DNA of 64,000 nucleotides from Sphingopyxis sp. BSN-002 (GTDB lineage Bacteria; Pseudomonadota; Alphaproteobacteria; Sphingomonadales; Sphingomonadaceae): the NCBI RefSeq assembly GCF_022024275.1, contig NZ_CP091804.1:3552501-3616500 (forward strand). Reading direction: 5' to 3'. Both the position numbers and the translations under genes were made by a program. Below are positions 36,019 to 45,267 of the stretch, piece by piece; within the stretch, counting starts at the first letter, position 1; each line of letters opens with the position of its first letter. Below the pieces are notes generated by a model, which made no database searches, was not told the origin of the DNA, and saw only the letters and a list, made by a program, of their open reading frames with translations.

Positions 36019-36714
36019 TCAGCCGATACGGAAATTCAGGGCGGTCGTTCCGGCGGGACGGCCGCCCGCTTCGTATCGGCGTTCGACCATATGCACGTCG
36101 CCTGTCGCCGAGATCGCGACCAGCGTAGAGGCACGCGTGCCGTAAACATCGCCAAGCAGGAACAGCGCCGGGTCGCTTTCCGCGGTGAGCGTGTCGAGCA
36201 ACCCTTCGGGGTCTGCTTCCGCTTCCACGAGAGCAGCCAGCGCCGCACGCAGCCGTTCCGCGCGCGGACAGGGCTGATCGACCGGTTCGTTGGCAAGCGC
36301 ATGCACGCCGTCGCCCAGCGACGCGATCAGCGGCTGCGGCCGGTTGGTCAGCAGCCGCGCGACACCGTCGACCGCGAACAGGTTGAAAGCGTTGAAGCGA
36401 TCGAGATCGGTCTCGCGCGGATTCGCAAAGCGGCCTTCGCCGCGAAGCATGTCCAGAACCAGCTGGCCGCGCGACTCCTTTGCCGGATCGGGCATCGCGC
36501 CGCGTACATTGGTGACGACGACGACCCGGCCGCTTGGCCGGTGGACGCCCAGCCACGTTCCGCCCGCCTGCAGGTCGCGGCCGGCCACGATGCCGCTGCC
36601 GTCGGTCCATTCGGCGAGCGCTGCCGCCGGGCGCGCGTGAAACTCGTCGCGGTTGCCGACCAGAATCAGCGGCCAGTCGGGATGGGCATTCCGGGCAAGG
36701 GCGACGACGCACAT
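36019..36714 (-). CDS. NRDE (TANGO2-like) family protein
   Basis: The 231-residue protein starts MCVVALARNAHPDWPLILVGNRDEFHARP, beginning with the conserved Cys at position 2 and the NRDE motif. The Cys2 suggests an Ntn-hydrolase-like fold. TANGO2 relatives have been linked to heme handling in eukaryotes; the bacterial role is not established. The longer frame to 36783 was rejected because family members start with MC. It converges with infC. Confidence 0.88.
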   Translation of the reverse strand: MCVVALARNAHPDWPLILVGNRDEFHARPAAALAEWTDGSGIVAGRDLQAGGTWLGVHRPSGRVVVVTNVRGAMPDPAKESRGQLVLDMLRGEGRFANPRETDLDRFNAFNLFAVDGVARLLTNRPQPLIASLGDGVHALANEPVDQPCPRAERLRAALAALVEAEADPEGLLDTLTAESDPALFLLGDVYGTRASTLVAISATGDVHMVERRYEAGGRPAGTTALNFRIG

Positions 36715-36766
36715 GCCGCGCATATCGGGACTTGGCGGGCGCTTGCCAAGCCTCTTGACTTTTTCG

Positions 36767-36788
36767 CTTGGTTGAACGATCAATCAAG
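36767..36788. promoter_or_regulatory. TetR-type operator overlapping a promoter
   Basis: CTTGGTTGA-ACGA-TCAATCAAG is a 22-bp palindrome with 8 of 9 arm bases matched. It lies 12 bp downstream of a TTGACT (36755-36760) that can serve as -35 and 16 bp before the TetR start codon. Autorepression by the TetR protein is inferred; the divergent NRDE gene could also be affected. Confidence 0.7.
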
Positions 36789-36804
36789 AAGATTGGAGGC
36801 TCGA

Positions 36805-37413
36805 ATGAATGCCGCCGACACGCGTCACCGGATCCTGATGACGGCGATGGAGCTCTTCTGGGAGAAGGGCTATCTTTCGACCTCGGTCTCCGACATCCTG
36901 TCGCGCAGCCAGGTCCATTCGGGCAGCCTCTATCATTTCTTTCCCGGCAAGCAGGACGTCCTCGTCGGCGTGCTCGAACTCTATCGCGACGGGATCGACG
37001 AGATGCTGCTCGCCCCGAGCTGGCAGGGCGTCGACGATCCGATCGACAGGATTTTTGCGCTGCTGGCGGGCTATCGCACGCATCTGGTCGTTACCGACTG
37101 CACCTATGGCTGCCCGATCGGCAGCCTCGCGCTCGAGATTCACGAACCCGATCCGCAGGTCCGCGAACTGATGGCGGCGAATTTCAGCAACTGGTCATCG
37201 GCGATCGCCGGCTGTTTCGACGCGGCCGTCGAGCGGCTCTCCGACGGAACCGACCGAAAGGCGCTCGGCGAGTTCGTGCTGACCGTGATGGAAGGCGCGG
37301 TGATGCAGGCGCGCACCTACCGCGACATCGGCTATTTCGATCGCAACATTGCTGTATTACGCGACTATATCACGTCATTGCTGAACGGGGCGAAATCTGA
37401 TAGTTTCGCCTGA
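36805..37413 (+). CDS. TetR/AcrR family regulator
   Basis: The 202-residue protein has an N-terminal HTH (RHRILMTAMELFWEKGYLSTSVSDILSRSQV, then GSLYHFFPGKQDVL). The ligand domain contains a Cys-rich TDCTYGCPIGSLALE motif of the kind seen in a TetR C-terminal subfamily. The ATG at 36805 follows GGAGG. A small membrane protein gene 23 bp downstream is probably co-transcribed and may be its target. Confidence 0.92.
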   Translation: MNAADTRHRILMTAMELFWEKGYLSTSVSDILSRSQVHSGSLYHFFPGKQDVLVGVLELYRDGIDEMLLAPSWQGVDDPIDRIFALLAGYRTHLVVTDCTYGCPIGSLALEIHEPDPQVRELMAANFSNWSSAIAGCFDAAVERLSDGTDRKALGEFVLTVMEGAVMQARTYRDIGYFDRNIAVLRDYITSLLNGAKSDSFA

Positions 37414-37436
37414 TCTTTCTGGAGGGGGAGAGTTTT

Positions 37437-37874
37437 ATGACCGATGCCGTCAAAACGCCGTGGCACCTGTGGGTGATCGGTGGTCTGTCGCTGCTGTGGA
37501 ACGCATTCCCGGTCGTCGACTTTACGCTAACCAACATGCACAATGAGGGTTGGCTGTCGCAATATAACGAGGCGCAGCGCGCGCTCATCCTTGGAGCGCC
37601 GGCCTGGTCGAACATCTGTTGGGCGATCGGAGGCTTCGGCTCTTTCGTCGGATCGTTGCTGCTGCTGTTCCGTTCGCGCCATTCGATCACCGCATTCCTC
37701 ATCTCGGCCGCCGGGCTTGCCGGCACGACCTGGTATCAGCTCGTCCAGAATGGTGACGCGTTCAAGAAGGCGCTTGGTGACGTCCCGCTTTATGTCAGCA
37801 TCACGATCTGGGTGATCCTGCTCGCACTGCTGTTCTATGCGCGCGCGATGAAGGCGAGGGGCGTGCTGCGGTAA
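37437..37874 (+). CDS. Small four-TM membrane protein
   Basis: The 145-residue product has hydrophobic segments at about 10-27, 57-78, 83-100 and 120-138. The central sequence is WSNICWAIGGFGSFVGSLLLLF. The pattern is seen in uncharacterised proteobacterial membrane proteins; no function is known to me. The ATG follows GGAGGGGGAG. It shares a transcript with the TetR gene. Confidence 0.75.
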   Translation: MTDAVKTPWHLWVIGGLSLLWNAFPVVDFTLTNMHNEGWLSQYNEAQRALILGAPAWSNICWAIGGFGSFVGSLLLLFRSRHSITAFLISAAGLAGTTWYQLVQNGDAFKKALGDVPLYVSITIWVILLALLFYARAMKARGVLR

Positions 37875-37918
37875 ACATGGCTGTTAGGGGTGGATTTGGG
37901 ACCGTCCCCTATTTGAGC

Positions 37919-37995
37919 GTCACCCCGGCGAAGGCCGGGGTCTCACCCTATCGCCATGAAGCACCGGAGAGATCCCGGCCTTCGCCGGGATGACG
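37919..37995. repeat. REP-like palindrome, type A variant
   Basis: GTCACCCCGGCGAAGGCCGG on the left (from 37920) and its near complement ending CCGGCCTTCGCCGGGATGAC on the right form arms of about 27 nt. It lies between the convergent membrane-protein and peptidase genes. Confidence 0.88.
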
Positions 37996-38020
37996 GACTT
38001 CGGTCGAGACCGGCCGGTCC

Positions 38021-39520
38021 TTACCGCCCGCGAATGAAGGCGCGGATGTCCTGCGACAATTTATGGCGATCCTCGTCGCGGATGTACATCATGTGCCCCG
38101 CGCCATAATATTTATACTCGATCCGGTCCTGCGGAATGCCCGTGCGCGACAGCGCATATTCGGCGGCGAAGAACGGCGTCGCGAAATCATAATAGCCCTG
38201 GCCGACGAACACCCGCAGCCCCGAATTCTCGCGTAGCGCCTGCCCGATATAGGGCGCGACGTTCATATAGGCGTTGGTGTCGCGCCCGCCGATCCGCCAG
38301 TCCCAGGGGCCTACGTCGCCGATCGACTGATATTCGCGGTCGGTCTTGAACCCCAGCGTATCGCGGCTCCAGCTGTTGATCGCGGCGGTGTAGCTCGCGT
38401 CGATGCCATAGAAGCTCGGATCGTTGTCGGGCTCTTCGCCGGCGCTGTCATAATCCTTGCCGGTGTAGCGGCTGTCGAGGCGTCCGATGGTGAGGCCGCG
38501 ATCGCGCAGCAGTTCCTTGTAGAAGCGGCCGGGCGTCACGCGAAGGTCGGCGCTTTCCAGATAAGTCTCCGACAGCCCGGTGAAGCGCGCCAGCTCGCGG
38601 CGGATCGCCGCACGCTCCTCACCCTGCAACTTCTGCCCCTTGAGCAGCGCGCTGGCGTAGGGACCGATCGCCCACTGCCGCGCTTCCTCGGCAAAGGCTT
38701 CGGGCGATGCCGCGGTCGCCTTGCCGTGATAGAGCGCGGTCGTCGCCATCGACGGCAGGTTGGTGATGTAGCTGAGCTCGTTGCCCGGCGTGTCGGCGCC
38801 CGCCGCGAAATCGAGCACGGTCGAGATCAGGATGATGCCGTTCAGCGCGACGTCGTTGTAGGTCTCGTTCATCAGCTGGTTCGCGACCGCCGCGGAACGC
38901 GTGGTGCCATAGCTTTCGCCGCCGAGAAATTTCGGGCTGTTCCAGCGGCCATTGTTGTTGAGCCACAGCCGGATCACTTCGGCGACCAGCTTCGCGTCCT
39001 GCGTCACCCCGTAATAATCCTTGGGATCGGCCTTGCCGATCAGGTGCGAGAAGCCGGTGCCCGGCGGGTCGATAAAGACCACGTCGGTCACGTCGAGCAG
39101 CGCGTCGGGATTGTCGACGATCGGATAGGGCGGCGCGCCGTCGTCGACCCCGGTGCCGGGGATCGCGACACGCTTCGGCCCGAATGCGCCCATCATCAGC
39201 CACACGGTGCCCGACCCGGGGCCGCCGTTGAACAGGAAGGTCACCGGGCGGTTCGGGTCGCGGGGTTCCTTGATATAGGCGGTGGTGACGACTGCCACCT
39301 CGGGCACGCCGTCCTTGTTCTTGATGATCGTCTCACCGATCGTCGCGGCATAGCTGATCTTTTGTCCGCCGAAGGTGCCCGACAGCTTCGTCGTGTGGAC
39401 TTGAGGGATGATGTCGTCGGATTTCTCGGCCTTCGCCTTGTCGGGGGCGTCTTCGGCATAAGCGATCGACGGTACTGCGACGGCAAGCGCCAGCGCGATC
39501 AGCGACAGACCCGATTTCAT
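38021..39520 (-). CDS. Secreted S10-family serine carboxypeptidase
   Basis: The 499-residue protein has a signal peptide (about 1-22, ending in SIAYAED). It carries the S10 landmarks: FLFNGGPGSGTVWLMMGAFGP, the catalytic Ser203 in GGESYGTTRSA, and a C-terminal GAGHMMY that supplies the His. It should act in the periplasm on peptide C-termini; some relatives are acyltransferases. The ATG at 39520 follows GGGGAGAATGAT. Confidence 0.9.
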   Translation of the reverse strand: MKSGLSLIALALAVAVPSIAYAEDAPDKAKAEKSDDIIPQVHTTKLSGTFGGQKISYAATIGETIIKNKDGVPEVAVVTTAYIKEPRDPNRPVTFLFNGGPGSGTVWLMMGAFGPKRVAIPGTGVDDGAPPYPIVDNPDALLDVTDVVFIDPPGTGFSHLIGKADPKDYYGVTQDAKLVAEVIRLWLNNNGRWNSPKFLGGESYGTTRSAAVANQLMNETYNDVALNGIILISTVLDFAAGADTPGNELSYITNLPSMATTALYHGKATAASPEAFAEEARQWAIGPYASALLKGQKLQGEERAAIRRELARFTGLSETYLESADLRVTPGRFYKELLRDRGLTIGRLDSRYTGKDYDSAGEEPDNDPSFYGIDASYTAAINSWSRDTLGFKTDREYQSIGDVGPWDWRIGGRDTNAYMNVAPYIGQALRENSGLRVFVGQGYYDFATPFFAAEYALSRTGIPQDRIEYKYYGAGHMMYIRDEDRHKLSQDIRAFIRGR

Positions 39521-39615
39521 ATCATTCTCCCCAGTTGCGCGCGGACCCTATGCAGCGCGCGGGGAGGGGGCAAGGCTACTTGTCGGTTACAGACGGGCTT
39601 TGGTCGAAGCGCGGC

Positions 39616-41802
39616 TCAACGCCCCCACTTGGTCTTGCTCTGCTTCCCGAAGCGTCCCTTGCGCGTGCCCGGCTTGCCCTCGTTCGAGCGGCCGACGCGT
39701 GGCGCCACCTGCTCGTCGGCGGGTAACCCGAGTTCGTCGGCTTCGAGGCGGCGGATTTCGTCGCGCAAACGCCCGGCTTCCTCGAACTCCAGATCAGCGG
39801 CGGCGTCGCGCATCTTCTTTTCGAGGTCGGCGATATAGGCGCGAAGGTTGTGACCGACCATGTGCGCCGGCTTGTCCTCGCCGATGTCGATCGTCACCTG
39901 ATCCTTCGACGCGACATGCGCGATGATGTCGCCGATGTTCCGCTTGATCGTCGTCGGGGTGATGCCATGCTCGGCGTTATACGCTTCCTGCTTTTCGCGG
40001 CGGCGGTCGGTCTCGCGCATCGCGCGTTCCATGCTGCCGGTGATGCGGTCGGCGTAGAGGATGACGCGGCCGTCGACGTTGCGCGCGGCGCGGCCGATCG
40101 TCTGGACGAGCGAGGTTTCGCTGCGCAGGAACCCCTCCTTGTCGGCGTCGAGGATTGCGACGAGCCCGCATTCGGGGATATCGAGGCCTTCGCGCAGCAG
40201 GTTGATGCCGACGAGCACGTCGAACACCCCGAGCCTCAAGTCGCGAATGATCTCGATACGCTCCAGCGTCTCGACATCGCTGTGCATGTAGCGGACCTTG
40301 AGCCCCGCTTCGTGGAGGAATTCGGTGAGGTCCTCGGCCATGCGCTTGGTGAGCGTGGTAACGAGCGTGCGATAGCCCGCCGCCGCGGTTGCCTTGGCTT
40401 CGGCGATCAGGTCGTCGACCTGTTCCTCGACCGGCTTGATGATGACCGGCGGATCGATGAGGCCGGTGGGGCGGATCACCTGTTCGGCGAAGACGCCTTG
40501 GGTGCGGTCCATCTCCCACGTTCCCGGCGTCGCCGAAACGCTCACCGTCTGCGGGCGCATCAAATCCCATTCGGCGAAACGCAGCGGGCGGTTGTCGATA
40601 CACGAGGGCAGGCGGAAACCATATTCGGCGAGCGTGATCTTGCGGCGGTGATCGCCCTTCGACATCGCGCCGATCTGCGGGATCGTCTGGTGGCTTTCGT
40701 CGACGAAGAGCAGGGCGTTGTCGGGCAGATATTCGAACAAGGTCGGCGGCGGCTCGCCGGGCAGGCGGCCGGTCAGGAAGCGGCTGTAATTCTCGATCCC
40801 CGCGCAGCTTCCGGTGGCAGCGATCATCTCGAGATCGAAATTGGTCCGCTGTTCGAGCCTTTGCGCTTCGAGCAGGCGGCCCTCGGCTTCGAGTTCCTTC
40901 AGCCGTTCGGTCAGCTCGTGCCGGATCGCCTCGCTCGCCTGCTTCAGCGTCGGGCCCGGTGTGACATAGTGGCTGTTCGCGTAAATGCGGACATGATTGA
41001 GGTTTGCGATCTTCTTGCCCGTCAGCGGGTCGAACTCGGTGATCTCCTCAATCTCGTCGCCGAAGAAGCTGACACGCCACGCCATATCTTCATAGTGCGA
41101 CGGGAATATCTCCAGGCTGTCGCCGCGCACGCGGAAATTGCCGCGCGCGAACGCCTGGTCGTTGCGTTTGTACTGGAGCGCGACCAGTTTGCGGATGATC
41201 TCGCGATTGTCGACGCTCTGACCTTTTTTGAGGTCGAAGATCATCGCCGAATAGGTCTCGACCGATCCGATGCCATAGAGGCACGACACCGACGCAACGA
41301 TGATCACGTCGTCGCGCTCAAGCAGCGCGCGCGTCGCCGAGTGGCGCATGCGGTCGATCGCCTCGTTCACCGAGCTTTCCTTCTCGATGTAGGTGTCCGA
41401 CCGCGGCACATAGGCCTCGGGCTGGTAATAATCGTAATAGCTGACGAAATATTCGACCGCATTGTTCGGGAAGAAGCTCTTGAACTCGCCATAGAGCTGC
41501 GCCGCGAGGATCTTGTTGGGGGCGAGGATCAGCGCCGGGCGCTGCAGCTCGTCGATGACCTTCGCCATGGTGAAGGTCTTGCCCGAACCCGTAACGCCCA
41601 GCAGCACCTGATCGCGCTCGCCGCCGAGTGCCATATCGACCAGTTCGCGGATTGCGGTCGGCTGGTCTCCGGCCGGCTGATAGTCGCTGACCAGCTCGAA
41701 TCGCTTGCCGCCCTCGACCTTGTCGGGGCGGGCAGGGCGGTGCGGAACATAGGCGTCGCCGGTGTCGATCTCGTCCAGCGAGGTCCGAATCTGAATTGCC
41801 AT
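39616..41802 (-). CDS. uvrB: Excinuclease ABC subunit B
   Basis: UvrB verifies DNA damage and recruits UvrC. The 728-residue helicase-like protein has Walker A GVTGSGKT (69-76) and the damage-probing hairpin region [12 protein letters not shown]. Motifs such as [19 protein letters not shown]-like helicase blocks and QTIGRAARN follow, and a C-terminal UVR domain ([26 protein letters not shown]). No alphaproteobacterial LexA box (GTTC-N7-GTTC) is visible just upstream. Confidence 0.97.
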   Translation of the reverse strand: MAIQIRTSLDEIDTGDAYVPHRPARPDKVEGGKRFELVSDYQPAGDQPTAIRELVDMALGGERDQVLLGVTGSGKTFTMAKVIDELQRPALILAPNKILAAQLYGEFKSFFPNNAVEYFVSYYDYYQPEAYVPRSDTYIEKESSVNEAIDRMRHSATRALLERDDVIIVASVSCLYGIGSVETYSAMIFDLKKGQSVDNREIIRKLVALQYKRNDQAFARGNFRVRGDSLEIFPSHYEDMAWRVSFFGDEIEEITEFDPLTGKKIANLNHVRIYANSHYVTPGPTLKQASEAIRHELTERLKELEAEGRLLEAQRLEQRTNFDLEMIAATGSCAGIENYSRFLTGRLPGEPPPTLFEYLPDNALLFVDESHQTIPQIGAMSKGDHRRKITLAEYGFRLPSCIDNRPLRFAEWDLMRPQTVSVSATPGTWEMDRTQGVFAEQVIRPTGLIDPPVIIKPVEEQVDDLIAEAKATAAAGYRTLVTTLTKRMAEDLTEFLHEAGLKVRYMHSDVETLERIEIIRDLRLGVFDVLVGINLLREGLDIPECGLVAILDADKEGFLRSETSLVQTIGRAARNVDGRVILYADRITGSMERAMRETDRRREKQEAYNAEHGITPTTIKRNIGDIIAHVASKDQVTIDIGEDKPAHMVGHNLRAYIADLEKKMRDAAADLEFEEAGRLRDEIRRLEADELGLPADEQVAPRVGRSNEGKPGTRKGRFGKQSKTKWGR

Positions 41803-41961
41803 GCGGGCAATATGGTATCGATGGGGCCTTCAGGCAACGCTGCGTCGAACCATCGGCTGGCGGCCCGAAGACGGAAAATGGCAAGGGGCACGGGGCTCCC
41901 GGACGGGGCGTCGCCGGCTGAGGCCGAATTGGGATTGCCATCGCCGCCGATATGGTATCGA
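41785..41961 (-). repeat. Duplicated uvrB leader/start region
   Basis: The segment 41785-41821, covering the uvrB start codon and leader, reappears at 41924-41961 in the same orientation. Both read on the minus strand TCGATACCATAT, 7 or 8 nt, then ATGGCAAT, a short variable stretch and ATTCGG. The second copy's frame does not form a real gene. It looks like a decayed partial duplication 139 bp upstream. Confidence 0.7.
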
Positions 41962-42022
41962 CTTGCCCGGGGCCGTAAACGCAGCACGGTGTAATGTTCG
42001 CTCAGGTTACAGGAGACAGGGT

Positions 42023-42547
42023 ATGAAGAAGATCATGATGAGCGTCGCGCTTGGCGCGGCCTTGGCAATGTCTGGGTGCAGCAAGAGCGAAAATGCCGGG
42101 GGCACCGCGAAACGCGAGGCCGGCAACTGGCGGACCGACGTCAAGTTGGTCAAGTTCGAGGTGCCGGGCATGCCGCCCGAGATGAAGGACGGCATGGCGA
42201 AGATGATGGAAGGCACCAGCGGCGTGGAGCAGTGCTTCACGCAGGAACAAGTGGACAAGGAAGATATTCCGGCCGAACTCGCCAGGGACGCGAGCAAGGG
42301 CGGCGATTGCAAATGGTCGAAAAAGGATATCTCGGGCGGCAAGCTCGACGTCGCCGGGACCTGCACCGCCAATGGCCAGACCGTCGACCTTGCGATGAAC
42401 GGCACTCTTGGCGCCAAGAAGACCGAGGTGAACATCACCGTCAAGGGCAAGTCGCCGACGGGGCAGGGCGACTATGAAATGGTATTGCAGAAGATCGAAA
42501 CGCACACCGGCCCGTGCAAGGCGGGGGCCGAGACGGCGAAGAGCTGA
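42023..42547 (+). CDS. DUF3617-type lipoprotein
   Basis: The 174-residue product has a lipoprotein signal (VALGAALAMSGC). The mature domain fits DUF3617: REAGNWRTDVKLVKFEVPGMP, SGVEQCFTQEQVD, GGDCKWSKKDISGGKLDVAGTC. Paired cysteines are conserved. Function unknown; this family is abundant in sphingomonads. The ATG at 42023 follows AGGAG and a strong terminator ends the gene. Confidence 0.85.
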   Translation: MKKIMMSVALGAALAMSGCSKSENAGGTAKREAGNWRTDVKLVKFEVPGMPPEMKDGMAKMMEGTSGVEQCFTQEQVDKEDIPAELARDASKGGDCKWSKKDISGGKLDVAGTCTANGQTVDLAMNGTLGAKKTEVNITVKGKSPTGQGDYEMVLQKIETHTGPCKAGAETAKS

Positions 42548-42570
42548 GGGCCTCGCCGCTGATGGAATCG

Positions 42571-42606
42571 AGGGCGCCGGTGCAAGCCGGCGCCCTTTCT
42601 TTTTTT
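42571..42606 (+). terminator. Strong rho-independent terminator
   Basis: AGGGCGCCGG and CCGGCGCCCT form a perfect 10-bp stem around TGCAAG (42571-42596), followed by TTCTTTTTTT. It separates the DUF3617 gene from the VOC gene. Confidence 0.93.
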
Positions 42607-42623
42607 GGAAGGAAGGAAGAAAC

Positions 42624-43028
42624 ATGCTCGGATATATCACGATGGGAACCGACGACATCGGCCGCGCGCGCGAATTTTATTCGTCGCTGCTTGCCACCAT
42701 CGGCGCAACCGAACTGATGCGCATGTCGGATACCGAAGCGAACGGCTTTACCCTGTACGGGCTCGGCTGGGGGCAGCCGGGCATTGCCGTGACGCGCCCC
42801 TATGACGGCCAGCCAACCGATCGCGGCAACGGGCATATGGCTGCGATCGTCGTCGACGAACGGGCAAAGGTCGATGCGCTTCACGCCAAGGCGCTTGAGC
42901 TTGGCGGCAGCTGCGAAGGCGCGCCCGGCGTGCGCGGGGATGAAGGCGAGCAGGCTTTTTACGCGGGCTATTTTCGCGATCCGGACGGCAACAAGCTGTG
43001 CGCCTTCCGTATCGGGCCGGCGGCATAG
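42624..43028 (+). CDS. VOC (glyoxalase/bleomycin-resistance) superfamily protein
   Basis: The 134-residue protein has the paired beta-alpha-beta-beta-beta VOC fold. MLGYITMGTDDIGRAREFY opens the first module, MAAIVVDERAKVDALH the second, and FRDPDGNKLCAF is the closing metal-site strand. The reaction is unknown. The ATG at 42624 follows GGAAGGAAGG immediately after the preceding terminator. Confidence 0.88.
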   Translation: MLGYITMGTDDIGRAREFYSSLLATIGATELMRMSDTEANGFTLYGLGWGQPGIAVTRPYDGQPTDRGNGHMAAIVVDERAKVDALHAKALELGGSCEGAPGVRGDEGEQAFYAGYFRDPDGNKLCAFRIGPAA

Positions 43029-43472
43029 GAAAAACGGGGAAGGCGGACTTGCCGGACGGGGAGTAGGTGGGGCTACAGCCCCGTCCGGCGAAGTCACTGT
43101 TTATGAGGGCGGCAGATGGATCGAAAGGTGCCAGGGACCAGCTCGCACCCGTCGGTCTGTCGACCTCATTTGTCCAACCCAGGCGGATGCCCAGCCCGGA
43201 CCACGACGGCGCAGGGCACGTCGCGACGGTGAGACTTTCCCACGCTGTTCGGAAAGAGGACAGTTACAAGGGGTCACGTCGCGGGGTGTAGCCGAACGGG
43301 AAGGGTTTCTTAACCATTTGGCCCTGATTTTCCCCATATTTGGCGGCGGGATTCGAATTTGCTATAAGGCTGCGGCCTCCTGTTACCGTTACATGGTAGT
43401 AAAAGCGGCTGGTCGAGCCTGTCGATTGGCGTATCTACCGCCCCGCCACGCCAGAGGGCATTTGAGGGTTGC
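43029..43472. other. 444-bp non-coding region with an 11-bp hairpin and promoter
   Basis: GCCGGACGGGG (43051-43061) and CCCCGTCCGGC (43079-43089) form a perfect 11-bp stem over a 17-nt loop that itself contains GTAG...CTAC. There is no T run, so it may be an attenuated terminator or an RNA element. I see no gene in the region. A promoter for the next gene is listed separately. Confidence 0.6.
43340..43368 (+). promoter_or_regulatory. Promoter with extended -10
   Basis: TTGGCG (43340-43345), a 17-bp spacer and TATAAG (43363-43368) with TGC directly before the -10 make a good sigma70-like promoter about 100 bp upstream of the 43473 gene. Confidence 0.6.
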
Positions 43473-45236
43473 ATGGACCGCACTAAAGCGAACGACATAC
43501 CGGACACGGGCGAAACCGACCGGATCATATCGGAAGAGTTCGACCGGCTTCTGGCGTCGCCGCTGTTCACGCGCTCGCCGGTCTTGTCGCGCCTGTTGCA
43601 GTTCCTCGTCGAACACCGGCTGCGCGGCGGACGCAGTGCGCCCAAGGCCTATGCGATCGCGACCGAAGCGCTGGGCCGTAGCGCCGACTTCGACCCCGCC
43701 GTCGACAGCTATCCGCGCGTCATGGTCGGACGGCTCCGCACCCTGCTCGACCGTTATTATGCCGAGACGCCGTGGGTGCACCGGCTTCGCGTGCCGCAAG
43801 GCAGCTACGAGATTGTCGTCCAGCACCGGACGTCACCCCCGGGTCGCACCGCAACAGAGGTGACGGGAGATGCGCCTGTCGAACCCGTGACCCTATCGCC
43901 CGCAGGCAACGTGACGTCATCGCGTCAGACTGTGCCTGTTGCAACGCTGGCCAAGCCGGGCGCGGGGGCATGGGCGGCCGGCCTGATTCTTGCGGCCCTG
44001 ATCGGTATCGGCGGCTGGTGGCTGGCGAACGACTGGGACCGGCTGTTCAACAAGGCGCCCGTCGAAATTCCCTTGCTCGAGGTCAGCGCGCCGCTCGCAG
44101 GGGATACGCCCCCGTCGCGTGCGCTTGCGCGCGGCCTCGATGGCCGCCTTCGCGACGGGCTGCGGCGTTTCGACCTTGTCGACCTGCGCAGCGCGCGTGC
44201 GCCTGCGAACACCCCGGCGGCGGACCGGGCCGACTATCGCCTCGACGTGTCGATCGTGCGCCGGCTGGAAGGGCAGATGGCGGAGGTCACGCTCGTGCTC
44301 AACCGCGTTGCCGACCAGCGGACAATCTGGTCGCAGCAGTTCCATCTGGAGGGCGACCAGATGCCGGGCTTCGAAGCGGTCGACACGGCGATCGCGCAGA
44401 TTGCCGGCGATTATGGCGTCATCGTGCGCGACCAGCTTCAGCGCCAGCCCGACAATTTCGCTCCCGGCTTCGCCTGTCTGGCCCAGTTCAACCGGATGCG
44501 CCAGATGCGCACCACCGGCAGCGCAAAGCAGATCGATGCGTGCCTCCGCGCGACGCTCGATCGCAATCCGCATGATCCGGTCGCCCTCAACGCCTTGTCG
44601 CTGCTGCGGTTCGGCGACTGGCAACCCGCGCGGGGGACGCCCGCGGGCGTTGCCGCTTACGCCGAAGCGCGCTCGCTGGCCGAGCGCGCCTATGAAAACG
44701 GATCGGGGACTTCGGCGGGGCAGTTCGCGATGGCGCGCGCCAATTTCTACGCGGGCAATTGCGCCGGCGGCGTCGCGATGGGTGAGGCGGCATTGCGTCT
44801 CAACCCCTATGATCCCGACCTTGCGGGCTTCCTTGGCCTGTTCAAGCTTGCCTGCAACCAGCCCGACGAGGGCGCGATGCTGTTGCAGCGCTCGCTCGAT
44901 CTCGATTCGTCCTATCCCGGCGTGCCTGCCGTGACGCTCGCCTTTATCCGTTCGCAGGGCGGCGATCAGGATGCGGCGATGGCGATACTCGATCGTGTTC
45001 CCTCGACGAGTACGCGCGAGCCGCAATTCCTGATGGTTCGCGCGATCGTACTCGCGCGGCAGGGGCATCTGCCGCAGGCGCGCGCGCTCTGGGCACGGTT
45101 GCTGGCCTATACGAAGCAGCCGGCTGACGCGCCGCCCGAAAAGGTGCTGCAACAGTTCATCATCACCCCGATCGTGATCCAGCGATCGTCGGCCGCGCTT
45201 CGCGAGACGGGCATCGTGGCGGCGCCGACCCCTTGA
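43473..45236 (+). CDS. Membrane-bound signalling-type protein: N-terminal winged-helix-like region, one TM, TPR-like C-terminus
   Basis: The 587-residue product starts with a block found at the N-terminus of many TPR/adenylate-cyclase-type proteins: FDRLLASPLFTRSPVLSRLL, KAYAIATEALGR, DFDPAVDSYPRVMVGRLRTLL, and VPQGSYEIVV. A single TM lies at about 166-187 (WAAGLILAALIGIGGWWLA). The periplasmic part includes a FlgO/TolB-like module (RLDVSIVRRLEGQMAEVTLVL) and TPR-like helices. This is a CadC-like layout, so a membrane transcription regulator is possible, but that is inference. It has its own promoter. Confidence 0.7.
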   Translation: MDRTKANDIPDTGETDRIISEEFDRLLASPLFTRSPVLSRLLQFLVEHRLRGGRSAPKAYAIATEALGRSADFDPAVDSYPRVMVGRLRTLLDRYYAETPWVHRLRVPQGSYEIVVQHRTSPPGRTATEVTGDAPVEPVTLSPAGNVTSSRQTVPVATLAKPGAGAWAAGLILAALIGIGGWWLANDWDRLFNKAPVEIPLLEVSAPLAGDTPPSRALARGLDGRLRDGLRRFDLVDLRSARAPANTPAADRADYRLDVSIVRRLEGQMAEVTLVLNRVADQRTIWSQQFHLEGDQMPGFEAVDTAIAQIAGDYGVIVRDQLQRQPDNFAPGFACLAQFNRMRQMRTTGSAKQIDACLRATLDRNPHDPVALNALSLLRFGDWQPARGTPAGVAAYAEARSLAERAYENGSGTSAGQFAMARANFYAGNCAGGVAMGEAALRLNPYDPDLAGFLGLFKLACNQPDEGAMLLQRSLDLDSSYPGVPAVTLAFIRSQGGDQDAAMAILDRVPSTSTREPQFLMVRAIVLARQGHLPQARALWARLLAYTKQPADAPPEKVLQQFIITPIVIQRSSAALRETGIVAAPTP

Positions 45237-45267
45237 CCTGCCTCGTAGCTGCGGCGAGGTTCGCAGC

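Noticed and set aside
41803..42022. LexA/SOS box upstream of uvrB
   Set aside because: I found no GTTC-N7-GTTC or its complement. The only notable structure is the duplicated leader.
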